Part shown: in pieces, positions 39,301 through 51,600 of the stretch
How positions within the stretch are numbered: the first letter of the stretch is position 1
How the letters are laid out: each line of letters opens with the position of its first letter
Source of the DNA: Marchantia polymorpha subsp. ruderalis
Taxonomy: Eukaryota; Streptophyta; Marchantiopsida; Marchantiales; Marchantiaceae
Direction of reading: 5' to 3'
DNA length: 64,000 nucleotides
Assembly (NCBI GenBank): GCA_037833965.1
Contig: AP031352.1
Coordinates: forward strand, 28,026,501-28,090,500
Position numbers and translations under genes: made by a program
Notes under the pieces: generated by a model
What the model saw: the letters and a program-made list of their open reading frames with translations, nothing else
Databases searched by the model: none
What the model was told of the DNA's origin: nothing

Positions 39301-42286
39301 TAGACCGTCGAGATAATGTAGATAGACGTGAAGAGTGCAAGTGAACAGCACGGACAAGTAATGCAAATAATATCCGAAGAACAAAGTTAGTCAAATGTTC
39401 TCTGTAGATGTACCGATTGCTTGCCGATTTTACTACTGGAGAACTCTTACGATAACTTCTAAACGCTAAGAATCTGACTTCGGTGGAAGATTGAAGATAC
39501 CGAGTTGCAATCAAGAGATTTGTTTTTTTAACTCTACTACTAAGGTATTTCTGTGGAAACTCGGTCTTCCACATAAACATCATACTCATCTCATGGCTTT
39601 AAAAAGCTAGAGTTTGGATCCATATATCTTAAAGATCATGACGCAGTGCAGTGTATACATTTCTGTGTTTCCGATCGATGGGGTATATCAAAGCTGTGCT
39701 TTTTATCTCATTCAAGAGAGCAACTACTCAACATTTTCAATAGGCAATTGAGTGCGATGTTATATATTCAAGAGAAGAAGGTGTTAACTGCTGAACTCCT
39801 GATCCCTTGAGAGTAGTATCCATAATAGTGAGAATCGGAGAATGGATTGATCTATTTGATATCAAAACTTGCAGTAAAATTGTGATATAAACATCAGCTC
39901 GTCTGTGAAACAACGAAAGCAAACTGTGATATGTCATTTTGTGAATAGATATGGTCGCAATGTTGCATGTAAGAGAGAGAGAGGAAGGAGTGGAATCTTT
40001 GGTTTTACCCTTTCTACGTTTCACGCCTTGAGGGAAGGTCGATAGAATGTACTGATATTCCGACCACTATTTGCAGTGCATGCGGTTGTTGATGTTTAAG
40101 TAATGATTCCATGGCAAATTAATGTTCTAGTCATGCGACTCCGTATTGTTACTACTTCAACGATGTCTATTAATGTTGCTGATGCTGGAGCTGGCTTTAA
40201 TCCTTTACTTCAGCATCGTTCGGCTCTTAACATAATGAACTATGGTCCCTTCGGAATTAATACGGCTGGAAAGTACCGTGTGATATTTACTTGTTCGATA
40301 CCTCAATCTTTTCATCCCAAATCTTTGTATTGTGAATGTGGTCAATAAGTCAAGAACAAGAAGAATCCTGCTAAAGCTCTCGACCTTTCTTCGTTGCCAT
40401 CCCGAGTTATTCCACCTTGAGAGAGACTTCCCACCTTATAACTGGCACCACATCACAACATCCAGATGGAAACAGTCTATGGTGATGCGTTACAGTTTTG
40501 TTTCTTCGTCCCTAGGGTGTTTCTGGTTTGTTTTCTCATGAGGTCTATGGATTCGAAGCCAATATTCCATCACTGCAGTGTCTGTAGATGAATTACTCAG
40601 TTGGGTTGGGGAAACAATAGCATACACTAGATTGCATTTCTAAAATTTGGGTTGGAATGTTGTGAGCCCATCCTATCTACCTTGCAATCATGTTGAGAAA
40701 GTCTGGGCGCTTGATTTAACTTTTGATTTCATCACTCCGATCCAAGAAACCCAACAAATAACCAACGCGTATGGTGCCATCTGAACAGAGCTTCAGGCAT
40801 TCAAGATCGGTAAAAATCTCAGCTCAGATTTTACAAAGTTCTTGCAACCTTTGTACTGAGCACTTTGAACATTATTTCTGATGAATTGATGAAGACTCTA
40901 GGGTGCTGGCAAACAGGCTGAGAAGGCACTGAGTAAGCTCTGGCTTTTTTCCATGCCAACAGTCATGCCAGGCGGATATATGGACGGCATGCTTAGCTTA
41001 TGGCATGGATTGACTCGGTTTCCAATAGTTGCTGTGTCAAAATCAATAAATCCACAACATTTCAATCTATGGACCCCGATAATAATTCGTAGTGGTTAAG
41101 AAATCATGAATACACTTTCCACGAGAAAATCACTGAGAACAATTGTGTCAAGCTCTCAAAGAGGTTCTCAACATGGAAAAGGTTGATATTAGTCCGATTA
41201 TATAGAATCTGGTCATGGTCAGCAGATCAAGGCGGCTCAGTCTGCACTTCAATGCTCAGGTTTGATCTGCATATACGAAATCAGAACATACAGAAGATCG
41301 TGCTCATGAGATTCTTCGCCTTACCTTGAAAGATGCAATTTAGAGGTCGAAGAGCCCAGAACTCAGAGCAGGGAAAGGGAAAGGGAAAGTGAGGAGCACA
41401 AAGAAGGTCTGAGAAGAAGAGCGATTGCAAGGGAGGGAAGTTCGACTGATGATTCTCATATGTCGTAGTTTCACTTGAGGTCAATTATGCCAGATGCCTA
41501 TAACGAAGTTTCAGTTACATCCACAAACCCAACTATTGGATCAAGCTTTATAATACAGACCATCAGGAAGGAAAACGACTCTGAATCTGAATTATGGAAG
41601 TAAAATATTAGCCCTGATCACTTCAAGATGTGGAGTTATGCGACAAGAATGCATTGCCATTTGATCTCTTTCGTAGATCTAGGCTGTAGTATTATTAGTA
41701 TTTTAGTTTGCCAATCATCACATGCAGGATTCATGCTAGATCGTATTTCACATACAGAAGTGATCATGAGACCATGAATGGAAAATGGAAGTGTCTGTGC
41801 TGCAGCAATGAGTACTCTCAATCTGCGAACTCTTCGCTATAAAACAAACCTTCTTGTATCTGATACAGTATTGATGATCTTAAGAACTTTCGTGGACAGT
41901 TTTGAGTGATGATAGCTCTTAACTGCAGTAATGTAGGTACCGGACTGAATTATGATTTGTGTTTCTCACTATGTTGCCAATCAGTTTAAAAAACTCAACC
42001 TGGAAGATCTAATTTAAGAACCCTTGGGACAGATTACATGTATCAATGTTATTTTCTATTTTTTTGGTGTGTAATCTCAGCCCTTACTCTATCTGCATAT
42101 TACCTGAAGAGAAATTCCCCTCATCTTCCAGTTTTTTTAACGACCGAAATACGTTGGGTCCTCAGAACAGTGCCCACTGAAGTAGACATCACTAAACATA
42201 TCAGATCAGGCCATTGATTCTACGAAGGAGTGACGATTCCGTTGAATCCAAAATACCATGTAAAAATCAAAACTCATTGAGGAGTT
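39301..42286. other. Intergenic, no gene recognised
   Basis: Normal-composition DNA with short frames only (for example 40103-40348 and 40332-40541, plus). None shows a family motif or consistent partner exons. Confidence 0.45.
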
Positions 42287-42550
42287 TCAAGGGGCACCTA
42301 TTCCTCTCTGAACAAACATGTTCTTAGAAAGATTCCTGTCTTCAGACCATAAATCTTCTTCTGCAGCAGCTTGTTCTGGGTGTGTGCACACGGCAACAGC
42401 AGAGACCAAGATCGTGAATAATATCAGCAAACTTGAGAAAACCAGCGTTAGAGCAACGCCTAAGGTTGCAACTTGAGCTGCAACAAAGGAGACGGCCAAG
42501 ATAGTCCACGCAATCTTCAGAATGTCATAGACCAGCATGGTTGTAGGCAT
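42287..42550 (-). CDS. Possible small membrane protein, hypothetical
   Basis: A minus-strand frame of 87 codons begins with ATG at 42550 (a second ATG follows at 42538 in a better ACC-ATG context). Residues about 12-54 are almost wholly hydrophobic and fit two closely spaced transmembrane helices. The tail is acidic (EQAAAEEDLWSEDRN). I do not recognise a family. It could be the last exon of a spliced gene continuing towards 43000, or a chance frame. The coherent helix-then-charged-tail layout is the only support. Confidence 0.3.
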   Translation of the reverse strand: MPTTMLVYDILKIAWTILAVSFVAAQVATLGVALTLVFSSLLILFTILVSAVAVCTHPEQAAAEEDLWSEDRNLSKNMFVQRGIGAP

Positions 42551-44340
42551 TCCTCTTCTTTTCTAGCTCTTCCACGATATGTGAACAGATAATTGGGAGC
42601 TCAAGTAACCCTCGCCTGTTGCCTTCTGTTTGTAATTCTCTCGTAAAATCAATCCTGGAGTTTGCATCGCTCGAAGATACCGGACTGCCCAACATTCTAA
42701 CCATTTCCAGACATGCGAACAAGGGGTGGCAGTTTTAGTTGGACATTTCAGGAAGTTCAAGTGAGTAGATGCACTTGCACAATACGGACAGGAAACAAGG
42801 TCTCCATACGATAGGTGTGATTCATTGATAACACATGGATGCGGTACAAATACAAGTAGCAGGGCAGGCGCCGACCACCTTGTTGGTAGGTACATTGCTA
42901 TGGTTGAAATTACATTTAAAGGACAACTAGGTGTGAGAACGTGAATGCTGTGCTGTCTACATAAATTGCAGATGATAGCTTGTCGTGCAAAGAATTTAAT
43001 CATACTGCAGTTGTTAAGAGAGACTACCTTTTACTATTCTCTAAGGGCCTGCTACTTCTGAGTTTGTTTTCTTCTGGATAATACCTGGATAATAATCTGT
43101 TTTCTTTTGTTTTCCTCTTGGATAATACCTTTATATAAAGATCCATTGACAGACTGAGAATAAAGGACATTTTTGGTTGAATTTAGTTCATACATTCAAG
43201 AAGCACCGTGTCATCTTCTGGTAGAGTTCATTCGGCAGAAGTAGTAAGGAGCCCTTATTTACTTCAGAGGGCAATAATATTGCTACTTTTTATCGTTCTG
43301 TACTTCTATATTTCTTTCGCATTGAGCGTTAGCGAATTTCGTACGTTTGTAAATGGCAGCACTTAGCGAACAAAGCACAGATGTTCTGATTGAGGAGCTC
43401 TGGGGATGAGACGTTAGCTGAGACAATGTCAATGTTAATTTACATACTCAGAATCTGCCGTTTTCTGAGTTTATCTCATTTATTCATACTGATCAATACG
43501 AGTAAACAGCTCGTATTGACTTTCTAGCAAGGTCTTCTATCATGCCATCAAGATGTGAGGCATCTGATCTTCGTGATAAAGTAACGAGATCTCTCACGAA
43601 AGAAATGCCAGTCATGTATGAGCAAGGTGCTCTATCCTCTCGTAAGTACCCTTTGAAGAAGCTTGACGTAGAAGAGGACTGATCGGTAGGCACTTTCACT
43701 TGCTTGATTAACTTTGGAACAACATAGTCCTTTTTTTTGCTTTAATATTTGAAGCACAGTATGAAAGCTGAATACTTCTGTGCTGCAATCGAGGTAGGAC
43801 TCGAAGGTAGTGAATCCAAAGAAGGGCTTTTGTACTCCCAAAAGCTTTCTGGGAGAGAGCCGAAGGAGGCCATTTCGCCTATAGGATAAAGGGCAAATAT
43901 ATAGAATACGAAAGTACTTTTTGTGCAAAGTAGATCGTACAAAAATCTAAGAACAAAATGTGAAAGCTTGAAGAAAAGTTTGCAAGCTAGAGAAATCAGC
44001 TAGAGCATGTAGTACTTGCTTTCCTGAGTTCCACCTCATGAGTAGGACTGACATCACTCAATGACATGTGACTCTCGGGCTAATCAGAATTTTAATTCAA
44101 ATGAAGTCCTCAAGGCTTTCGTATTCTATTACAGAAATCCTTAAGATGACTCTGGAGTCAGTCTTCAAGGCTTTCGTATTCTATTACAGAAATCCTTAAG
44201 ATGACTCTGGAGTCAGTCTTCTTGCAAATGGCAGAAGTGGTGAATCAAATCGGGACAACACCTTGAACGTGTATAGGCAAATTGTACTAACTCTTGTAAA
44301 CGGTTACTCGTTGAACTGGCTGTTCTCGTAGATGGAAGAG
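42551..44340. other. Intergenic, upstream of the methylesterase gene
   Basis: No supported gene. The minus-strand frame 42563-43003 has several Cys residues but no clear zinc-binding pattern. A perfect 55-bp tandem duplication lies at 44111-44220. Confidence 0.45.
44111..44220. repeat. Perfect 55-bp tandem duplication
   Basis: Positions 44111-44165 and 44166-44220 are identical, with no third copy. It ends about 120 bp before the TATA box of the methylesterase gene, so the duplication lies in the proximal promoter region. Lack of any mismatch implies a recent event. Confidence 0.95.
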
Positions 44341-44347
44341 TATAAAT
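44341..44347 (+). promoter_or_regulatory. TATA box of the methylesterase gene
   Basis: TATAAAT, 112 bp before the proposed start codon at 44459. A transcription start near 44372 would give a leader of about 85 nt. Confidence 0.55.
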
Positions 44348-44458
44348 GCCGGTCTGAGCTCGGTCCTTTTAGTTCAAGCACCATCGTTGCAGGGACTTTG
44401 TTCCGCCTCTCCTCAGTTGACATCCTTGCAGGTTATTCGAAAAATAAACAGGGGGATC

Positions 44459-46881
44459 ATGAATTATCCACTGATGGCAGCGATGTTTCTTCTCACCTGC
44501 AGCCCTCTGTCTTCATTAACGACGCCAGTCAGCGCAACTATTGTGAGAGCCATCTCCTCTGATAGTTCTGTGTTTCCACAATAAGAAAATTCGACTGAAG
44601 ATAGATATGCAGGATTTGTACTGTGTAATAACTGGAACGAAGGGTAGATTTTCGAGTTGTAGAGATCACTACTACGAATTTCGGCTAAGATAACTTGCAG
44701 AGGAATTGGTGCGAATTGACATTCCTCGTCGGACTCCGTTTCAATGGTTGGAACATAAGTGGCCACTGCTGTCATATGGTCATCTGCTAAGGAAATGAGC
44801 TAAAAGAGTTCCGCAGTTTTAATGCTTAGACCATTTCTAGTCTGAAATGTGCATGTGGTCTTACAAACATGGTTAGGACGAGTCTCAGTGTATGACTGAA
44901 ATCTTACAGGCACGGCAAGCCACCAATGAGAGATGTACAAAGAGTTGAACGTTTGTAATCCTTGATAACATTCTCAAGACTTGCTACTGTTTATTGCATG
45001 GCATGGAATGTTCCACTGTATGGAAAATGAGAGCTTAATACTGTTCTGGGATACCGACTGAAACTCAAAGCATCCAACAAATCAAGACTTGCTATATTTC
45101 CTTCAGAAATATCATCCCAACTTCAAGCTTCACTGCACTGAAGTGTCCAGTGTTGACATGCAAAAGCTGATGAACTATAATGTGAATGTGTGCAGCTGCA
45201 GATGCATCAGACAGGTGCTGATGCTGATGCTGCTCCTGCAAAGCGGACCATGGTTTTCGTGCATGGGGCTGGTCATGGGGCGTGGTGCTGGTACCAAGTT
45301 GTTACCTTGATGCAGGCTGCAGGTTTTAACGCAGTGACACTGGATCTAACGTCCGGCGGAGTAGATAAGACGGCTGCTGATAACGTAAAGACTATATCCC
45401 AATATGCCAAGCCCTTGACAGATTTCTTGTCAGATCAGTCTGCATCCGATCCGAAGGTCTGTTCCTCATCTCACCTCCTCTCACCTCATGGATATTATCG
45501 ATACAGCTCGTCAATGGTCGTAGCTGGAAAAAATCCAATGCGCAAACGGCATTCAGGGCGATGAGTACCGAGGTTTTACTAATAAGTTTCCTGACAGTCG
45601 TTCCAAGAGAGTTCATCAATCATTAAAAGCTGGTTTACATATCTTTCACCAACTAAATAATGTATTGAAAACTTGGCTGGTCTTCTGTTATTCTCTTTAG
45701 GGTAGTGGCCATGATAGCCATCTAGTTGAATGCTGAGATACATGAAAATGTGTCCTGTGCCTGAACATTTTTGACAAGCCATTTGAAGGTGGGATAGAAT
45801 TCCCTCACATGAAGGTGAAGTCAGTCTTTAACATTTTTATTCCAATCTACCTAATGATATTTTGCTCAAGCAGGTCGTTCTGGTAGGGCACAGCCTAGGA
45901 GGAGTCTTGGTGTCTTACGCCATGGAAGCGCACCCTGATAAGGTTGATAAGGCCATTTTTCTCTCAGCAATTATGCCCCAAGATGGCGAAACCCCGCTCG
46001 ACGTCATCGGCAGTGTATGTTATCTCATCATTCTTCTTCCCATAAGTATTCAAACGTACTAAACTTCACTGAATTTTCTTTCGTTTAATTCATTAAGAAA
46101 CGCTTTTGCGATCTCCTCTCGCTGTGTAAGTGAGTTCTGAGGTTTAGGCTACTTCTCCACGAATTCAGTGTCATGTCCAGCAAGTTTAGAGAGACTGTTC
46201 GAATCAGTATTGATACATGCTCATATCTTGCTCTGTATCTTGTATTGCATGCAGCACTTTGCAACCCTCCTGCAGTTAGGTGTCTTCAAACCCCAACAAT
46301 CTGCCGGAAGTTCATCCCCAACATCAGTTGCAATAAATCTCACGATTGCTCCGTCATGGTTCTACAATCAGAGCCCAGCTGAGGTACGTGATCAGTTTTG
46401 ACAATTCCAACCTTCTTCTTGTTGTTCATGCAGTCTCCCTCTGGTGCTTACTTCAAGCCTGTTTACGAAAAAGGCGTGCCTTTCTCGAGTCATGATTGAA
46501 AATTAGTACAGGTTTTTGCGTTATAAGTTACCATGAATATAAACCAAGTCCAGCAAGGGGTCCTCGACTTATGATGAACACTTATAGATCTGGTGGGGGT
46601 TTCCGCAGCAAATCAATTTGGCTTTATCTGTACTAGGCGATACACCTTACAGTGTTTTCGAGGAGGTCATGACACTCACACCGAAGAGATACGGGTCAAT
46701 TAATCGATATTACATACTATGTGGATTGGACAAGATGATTCCTTTTGACGTTCAGGTAAATATAACCAACAGGAACCCACCAGTTCAGAAGTTTTATCTG
46801 AAGGATAGTGACCATTCTGCATTCTTCTCTGCGGTGCCAGATTTAGTCACCCATCTAAAAAACATAGCACGTTTGAAGTAA
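44459..46881 (+). CDS. Alpha/beta hydrolase, plant methylesterase (MES) family
   Basis: Proposed exons 44459-44542, 45196-45456, 45874-46014, 46255-46383 and 46609-46881 join in phase 0 to about 295 aa. Exon 1 encodes a hydrophobic leader that looks like a signal peptide, with likely cleavage after PVSA. The catalytic domain has the oxyanion-hole motif VFVHGAGHGAWCWYQ (about 48-62), the nucleophile elbow VGHSLGG with Ser122, GLDKMIP with Asp246, and DSDHSAFFS with His274. The HGAGHGAWCW start and this triad spacing are typical of plant methylesterases and hydroxynitrile lyases, which hydrolyse methyl esters of salicylate, jasmonate or IAA or act on cyanohydrins. The substrate here cannot be told. 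Exon 1 is less certain than the others: its 650-nt intron has a weak acceptor, and a start at Met31 (45202) would give a cytosolic form. Confidence 0.88.
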
Positions 46882-47137
46882 GTATGTACACTTCCATCAC
46901 CAGAACGCTGTGAAGCTTCGCAAATAACTTCATTTCCTTCACGAGCGAGCAAGGTCACGTTGAAATCGCGCATGATTTGTGCAAAGTTTGTTGCTTTGAG
47001 ATTATACCAAGGCGATCATTTGTTAAAAATTTCAACTATGATTAATTCAAAATAGCTTGGCATCCTTCACTTGACCGCCATGCTCGAAATTTGTCCCCAA
47101 AAACTTTTCTTCCGTCAAGTCTGTCCGTCTGTCTCTT

Positions 47138-47161
47138 TATATATATATATATATATATATA
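47138..47161. repeat. (TA)n microsatellite
   Basis: Twelve perfect TA units. Confidence 0.95.
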
Positions 47162-47919
47162 ATATCGCCCCATTGCCATGTACAAGGTGAAGTCAGGCGT
47201 CGTGAATGTTGAGCAATATGTGACTATGGTGGGTCCATAATTTGATTTCAAGGACTACTTCAGGCTTTCAAGGCTTGAATCTAGAAGCTTCAATTATAGA
47301 GTTTCTGTAAAATCAGATCGGTGGAAGTGGCTAGATTTTTAGGAGCTAGTGACTACAGATAACAAGTCATTGTTTACAGCAGGTCAAGGGTATCGTGTTA
47401 ATCAAATGGTGATAATAAGAAAAGAGCCCTCACTAAGTCATGAGATTTCATCATCAGAGTGGTAGCTTTGCCGTGACAGTTGGGCTATCAGCTGATTACT
47501 AAATGGATCAGCAATACCATTATCAATGTTAACCTCGCTGCAACGTCGCTTAGCGCGTAGGAAACAATTCCGTTGATCAATTAACATCCTGCATAAATAA
47601 CAGGAAGCAAAAGCATAGGAAATAGGAAAAAATATCATAGGAAGAAATGAGCTTGAAAACACTAAGAACTACGAAAGAATGTTAGTCTGAATTTTGATTT
47701 TGAACTGTAATCAATGAAAATTACATCTGATTTATCAGCTTCAAGGTTTGCTTCACTTTCAAGATACGCTACTTAATCCTCATACAAGATCAAGATTAAT
47801 CTGTTTGTAATATTTTTCATATATAAACATAAATTTCCTGGATTATCAGTTTATTGATATCCAGTCGAATACACAATAAAACCACAAGATACACAAGAAA
47901 GACATGTATAAAGCTATAA

Positions 47920-47968
47920 GAGTAACATGCTAGCTCTGTTAATTGTTGCTAGAGCTATAATGTTACTC
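47920..47968. repeat. 18-bp inverted repeat with two mismatches, 13-nt loop
   Basis: GAGTAACATGCTAGCTCT (47920-47937) pairs with AGAGCTATAATGTTACTC (47951-47968) apart from two adjacent positions. It could be a small transposon remnant or a transcribed hairpin. There is no evidence for processing. Confidence 0.75.
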
Positions 47969-48681
47969 ATATACTTTAATCCCCGTTAATATAGAAATAT
48001 ACTATATGATACCTGGCTGTACAAAAAACATAAGAATTCGCAGAACACTAATGCTCTCTTATGACTCATATCTAGCAACAGAAAGTATACAACCTTGCTT
48101 CCAGAATATATGGTTCTCGTGTGTTAGAAGAATTTGAAGTGTTAAAATCATGCAGGATGGGGTACACCAAGTCATGCTAAAAGGTCCAAAACTGCCAAAA
48201 TTTGAGGCTCCAATGGTCAGAGAGGTTTAGACATTGTGGTCGTTGGTAATGCACTCCGTTGTGCATGTCATTTCCAATCGTTGTAATCATCGATATAAGG
48301 ATATAATGAATGAATGCATGAACGTTGATGCATTCTGAAGAAAAGTGGAGAATATTGCGTGAAAAAAATTCATCAAAATCTGCAAAATTCATGCCCATTT
48401 ATCACAGAAATCATAGAATATTGCGTTTTGGGCTTCAAAACTCTTGATTACGATCTCCAAACTAGAACAGAAACAAGTGAGGTGTCTTCTTCCTCGTAGC
48501 TACTTCACGGACAATTTATAAACATTCTGGGGCCCAAGGAAGCACCACTGGGTTTAAACTCGAAGGAAACTTTGTGCTCGACAATGGGAGCTAAAATCTG
48601 TAGAAGCTGAATTGAAGCGAATCATATAATGAATCTGAGCCGCAACAGATCGATTGACATCCGTTTCCTCTCAAGATCGAT

Positions 48682-51600
48682 CTATCTGGGGTCCGTGTTC
48701 CAAGATGGATGAGTGTAAACCTCAGACGATGGGTAAGAGTCAGAATTAACCGTGAAAGTCTCCGGAGGAAATCCGGGCTTCAGCTGCCCAGAGTATGGGA
48801 CAGTTGGGTGAGCAGCGTGCTCCTGATGCTCGATGATTTCGCCTTCCATTTGCAGGGCCTCAGTGAGAACATTCATAACCTCGCCCATGTCTGGCCTCTC
48901 TGCGCCGTTGGGCAGAATGCACGAAAGCGCCAGTCTCGTCACCAGGAGCACTCCTTCTTGCTCGTACTCACCTCCCAACGACGGATCCACGATAGTGTCG
49001 ACCTGGCCATCCCGCACTGCAGCTCGAACCTGCCATTCATCCACATCAATGGAAGGCATCTCAATACTCAATCCCAATAACTCCAAACTTGTTTCAAAGG
49101 AGAATCAGGGACTGAAAACTCTTGTTTGCATCGATCTGATCGTACTGCTGTGCATGCATGAGCGAGTGATCAAAGCTGCTTCAACTGACATTTCGCATGT
49201 GTTTGTTACAGTTTTTACAATTTTGAAGATAGAAATATTTCATAAATGAGGGACACAGTGTATCTTTTTTTGTGATATCATTACCTTATTATTCAGTTAG
49301 AAAAGTTTTTGATTTTATAGTTTAAATTGTGTGTTAAATTTCATGAAGAAATAGGTAGATCTTATTGCTACTACATTTCACTTTCTTACTTTGTCCTAAA
49401 ATCTATGCAATGGTTTTTTAGTTACGAATAAAAATGTTGAATTTTGATAAATGAAATTTTGACGATCTTACCCATTCAATCAAGTTTGTTTCGGTACTGT
49501 CGGGAAATTTATCACTCACTGGCCGCTTGCCAGTGATCACTTCCAGAAGCACGACTCCAAAACTGAAAACGTCGCTCTTCGTCGTAAGCTTTCGTCTGAC
49601 GTAATATCTGCAGCGGACATCGAAGAGGAATTGGTCAGTGCAGTTTATCTGCTCAGGAATTTGTAAACGTGACAGTTGTGCTGCATTTTGGCGCACTGAG
49701 CTGCCAAAACGAGGTGGATGAGACTGGGTAAGATTCAGAGCCTTACTCTGGATCTAGATAGCCGAAGGTGCCTTTGATTGCAGTGGAGACTCCGCTCATG
49801 TCTAGCGCTTCTGGGTCTGGTTCTGGGGCTTGTTTTGAGATTCCCAGATCTGCAACCTTGGCTTGAAGTTTGTCACCCAGCAGAATGTTGGATGATTTGA
49901 CATCCCGATGTATGATCGGCGGTTTGCAGTCCTTGTGTAGGTACTCGAGACCTGCAGAAGTTTGTGATAATTCATCAGCACGAGACCTGAAAGGGGTTCT
50001 GTGTGCTCTGAATCTAATGTCACATTAGAAAAGGTAAGAGGCTGAAATTGAGGACAATCACCTCGTGCAGCTTCCAGAGCAATATTGAGTCGCGTTTTCC
50101 AGCTCAGATGCTCATTCGTGGAAGAATCATCCGCCTTGGAATCCAGGGGATTGACGCCAGTACCTGGAGAGTAAATTTCAATAATTCGTGAAATTTCTTC
50201 ATATCACTAAAGTATTCTGCTTAGATGACCCTGACCAGAGAAACGTCATCGAAACTTGAGAAAGTTCACGCTGTATCAGTTGGGATACATTCAGCTCGTA
50301 ATCTTCACATGACTAACCTCTGCGGTGAAGCTGATGTTCTAGGGTCAGTTTGTGCATGTAGGTGTAGATCAGAATCTGCTGGTTTGCTTCCAGGCAGTAG
50401 CCAACCAAAGGTACCAGATTCCGGTGATGCAGCTTTGATAGGAGTCGAACCTGTCTCAGAGGCAGATATTCGTCAGCTGAATGAAAACTGAATGCGGGCC
50501 CAAGTGGAGAATAATAAGGTATGGGAAAACCCTACCAAGGCGTACAAAGAACGAACCGAAACCAGAGGCTCGGTCCCAAAGGCTTCGTCAGTTAAACAAT
50601 CCATCAACATCGTAAATTTGAGATTCCTGAATATTGAGAATCCTTCTAAATTATTACTCATAGTTTTCATCTAGAAACGGTTGGAAAATGAAGTGTACCT
50701 CGTTTAGAAACTCTATTGTCCCTTGCTTAGAATCGGGTGCTCTGATTTTGACTGCCACTTCTTTACCATCAGACAGCTTGCCATAGTAGACTGTTCCGAA
50801 TCCTCCTTTTCCAATTAGAGTTTTCTTGTTCTCAGTGATCTCTTTGATCTGCTTCAACGTAAATGCCTTGGCTGATTTCGGCATGTCCTCTGAGGTACAG
50901 AAGGCAGCAATTTGTGAGTGGATTGGACTAACTTATGGAGTTTCTGAAGCTGATCAGGCAGAATATCTTCAGGTTGAAATGTACCTTGCGATAAGTGGTG
51001 TCCATCCTTAACCTTTCTGCTTCTGTACAGCATGATAGCTAAGATTGCAATAACCACAGCCGCTGCTCCAACCGAGACTCCGACAATACCTCCAGTGGGA
51101 AAGCCAGAAGACGATTTATTCTCACTCACTATCTCCACATTGGGGTCATAACTGCAACAAATTTGCATTCGCATTTGTTATACCGCACGTCCCTGTCTCT
51201 AGATCATAAACTTGGAAATCAAATTTGCACAAACTGTTAAATGTGTAAGCTTACGTAATGTTTAAGCCTTGTTTCAGAAGAAGAGCTTCAGGTATTTTGT
51301 CAAAATTGTTGTTTTCCAGCCTCCTGCAGCAAGTAGATCCCAAATTCAAATTAGAAGTGGGATTGTCAGCATCTGTAAAGCTGGAGATCCAAATTGTCCC
51401 CAACAGTGTGGAGAGTAAAGCTAAGATCTTTCTAATTATATTCACTGATAGTTTTTCAGAGGGTACACCTATATAAGCGATTCTGCACATCTTCATGGTA
51501 TTGCGCAACTAAAACTATTCTTGATGCACAACTCCGACTTGTTGTTCATACATCAATTACGTCGAAATGGAACACGTAAAGCTGGTTGGAAAATACAAAC

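Larger units (their letters stand above)
46882..48681. other. Intergenic spacer between convergent MES and LRR kinase genes
   Basis: About 1.8 kb holding both 3' ends. It contains a (TA)n run and an 18-bp imperfect hairpin. No coding signal was seen. Confidence 0.5.
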
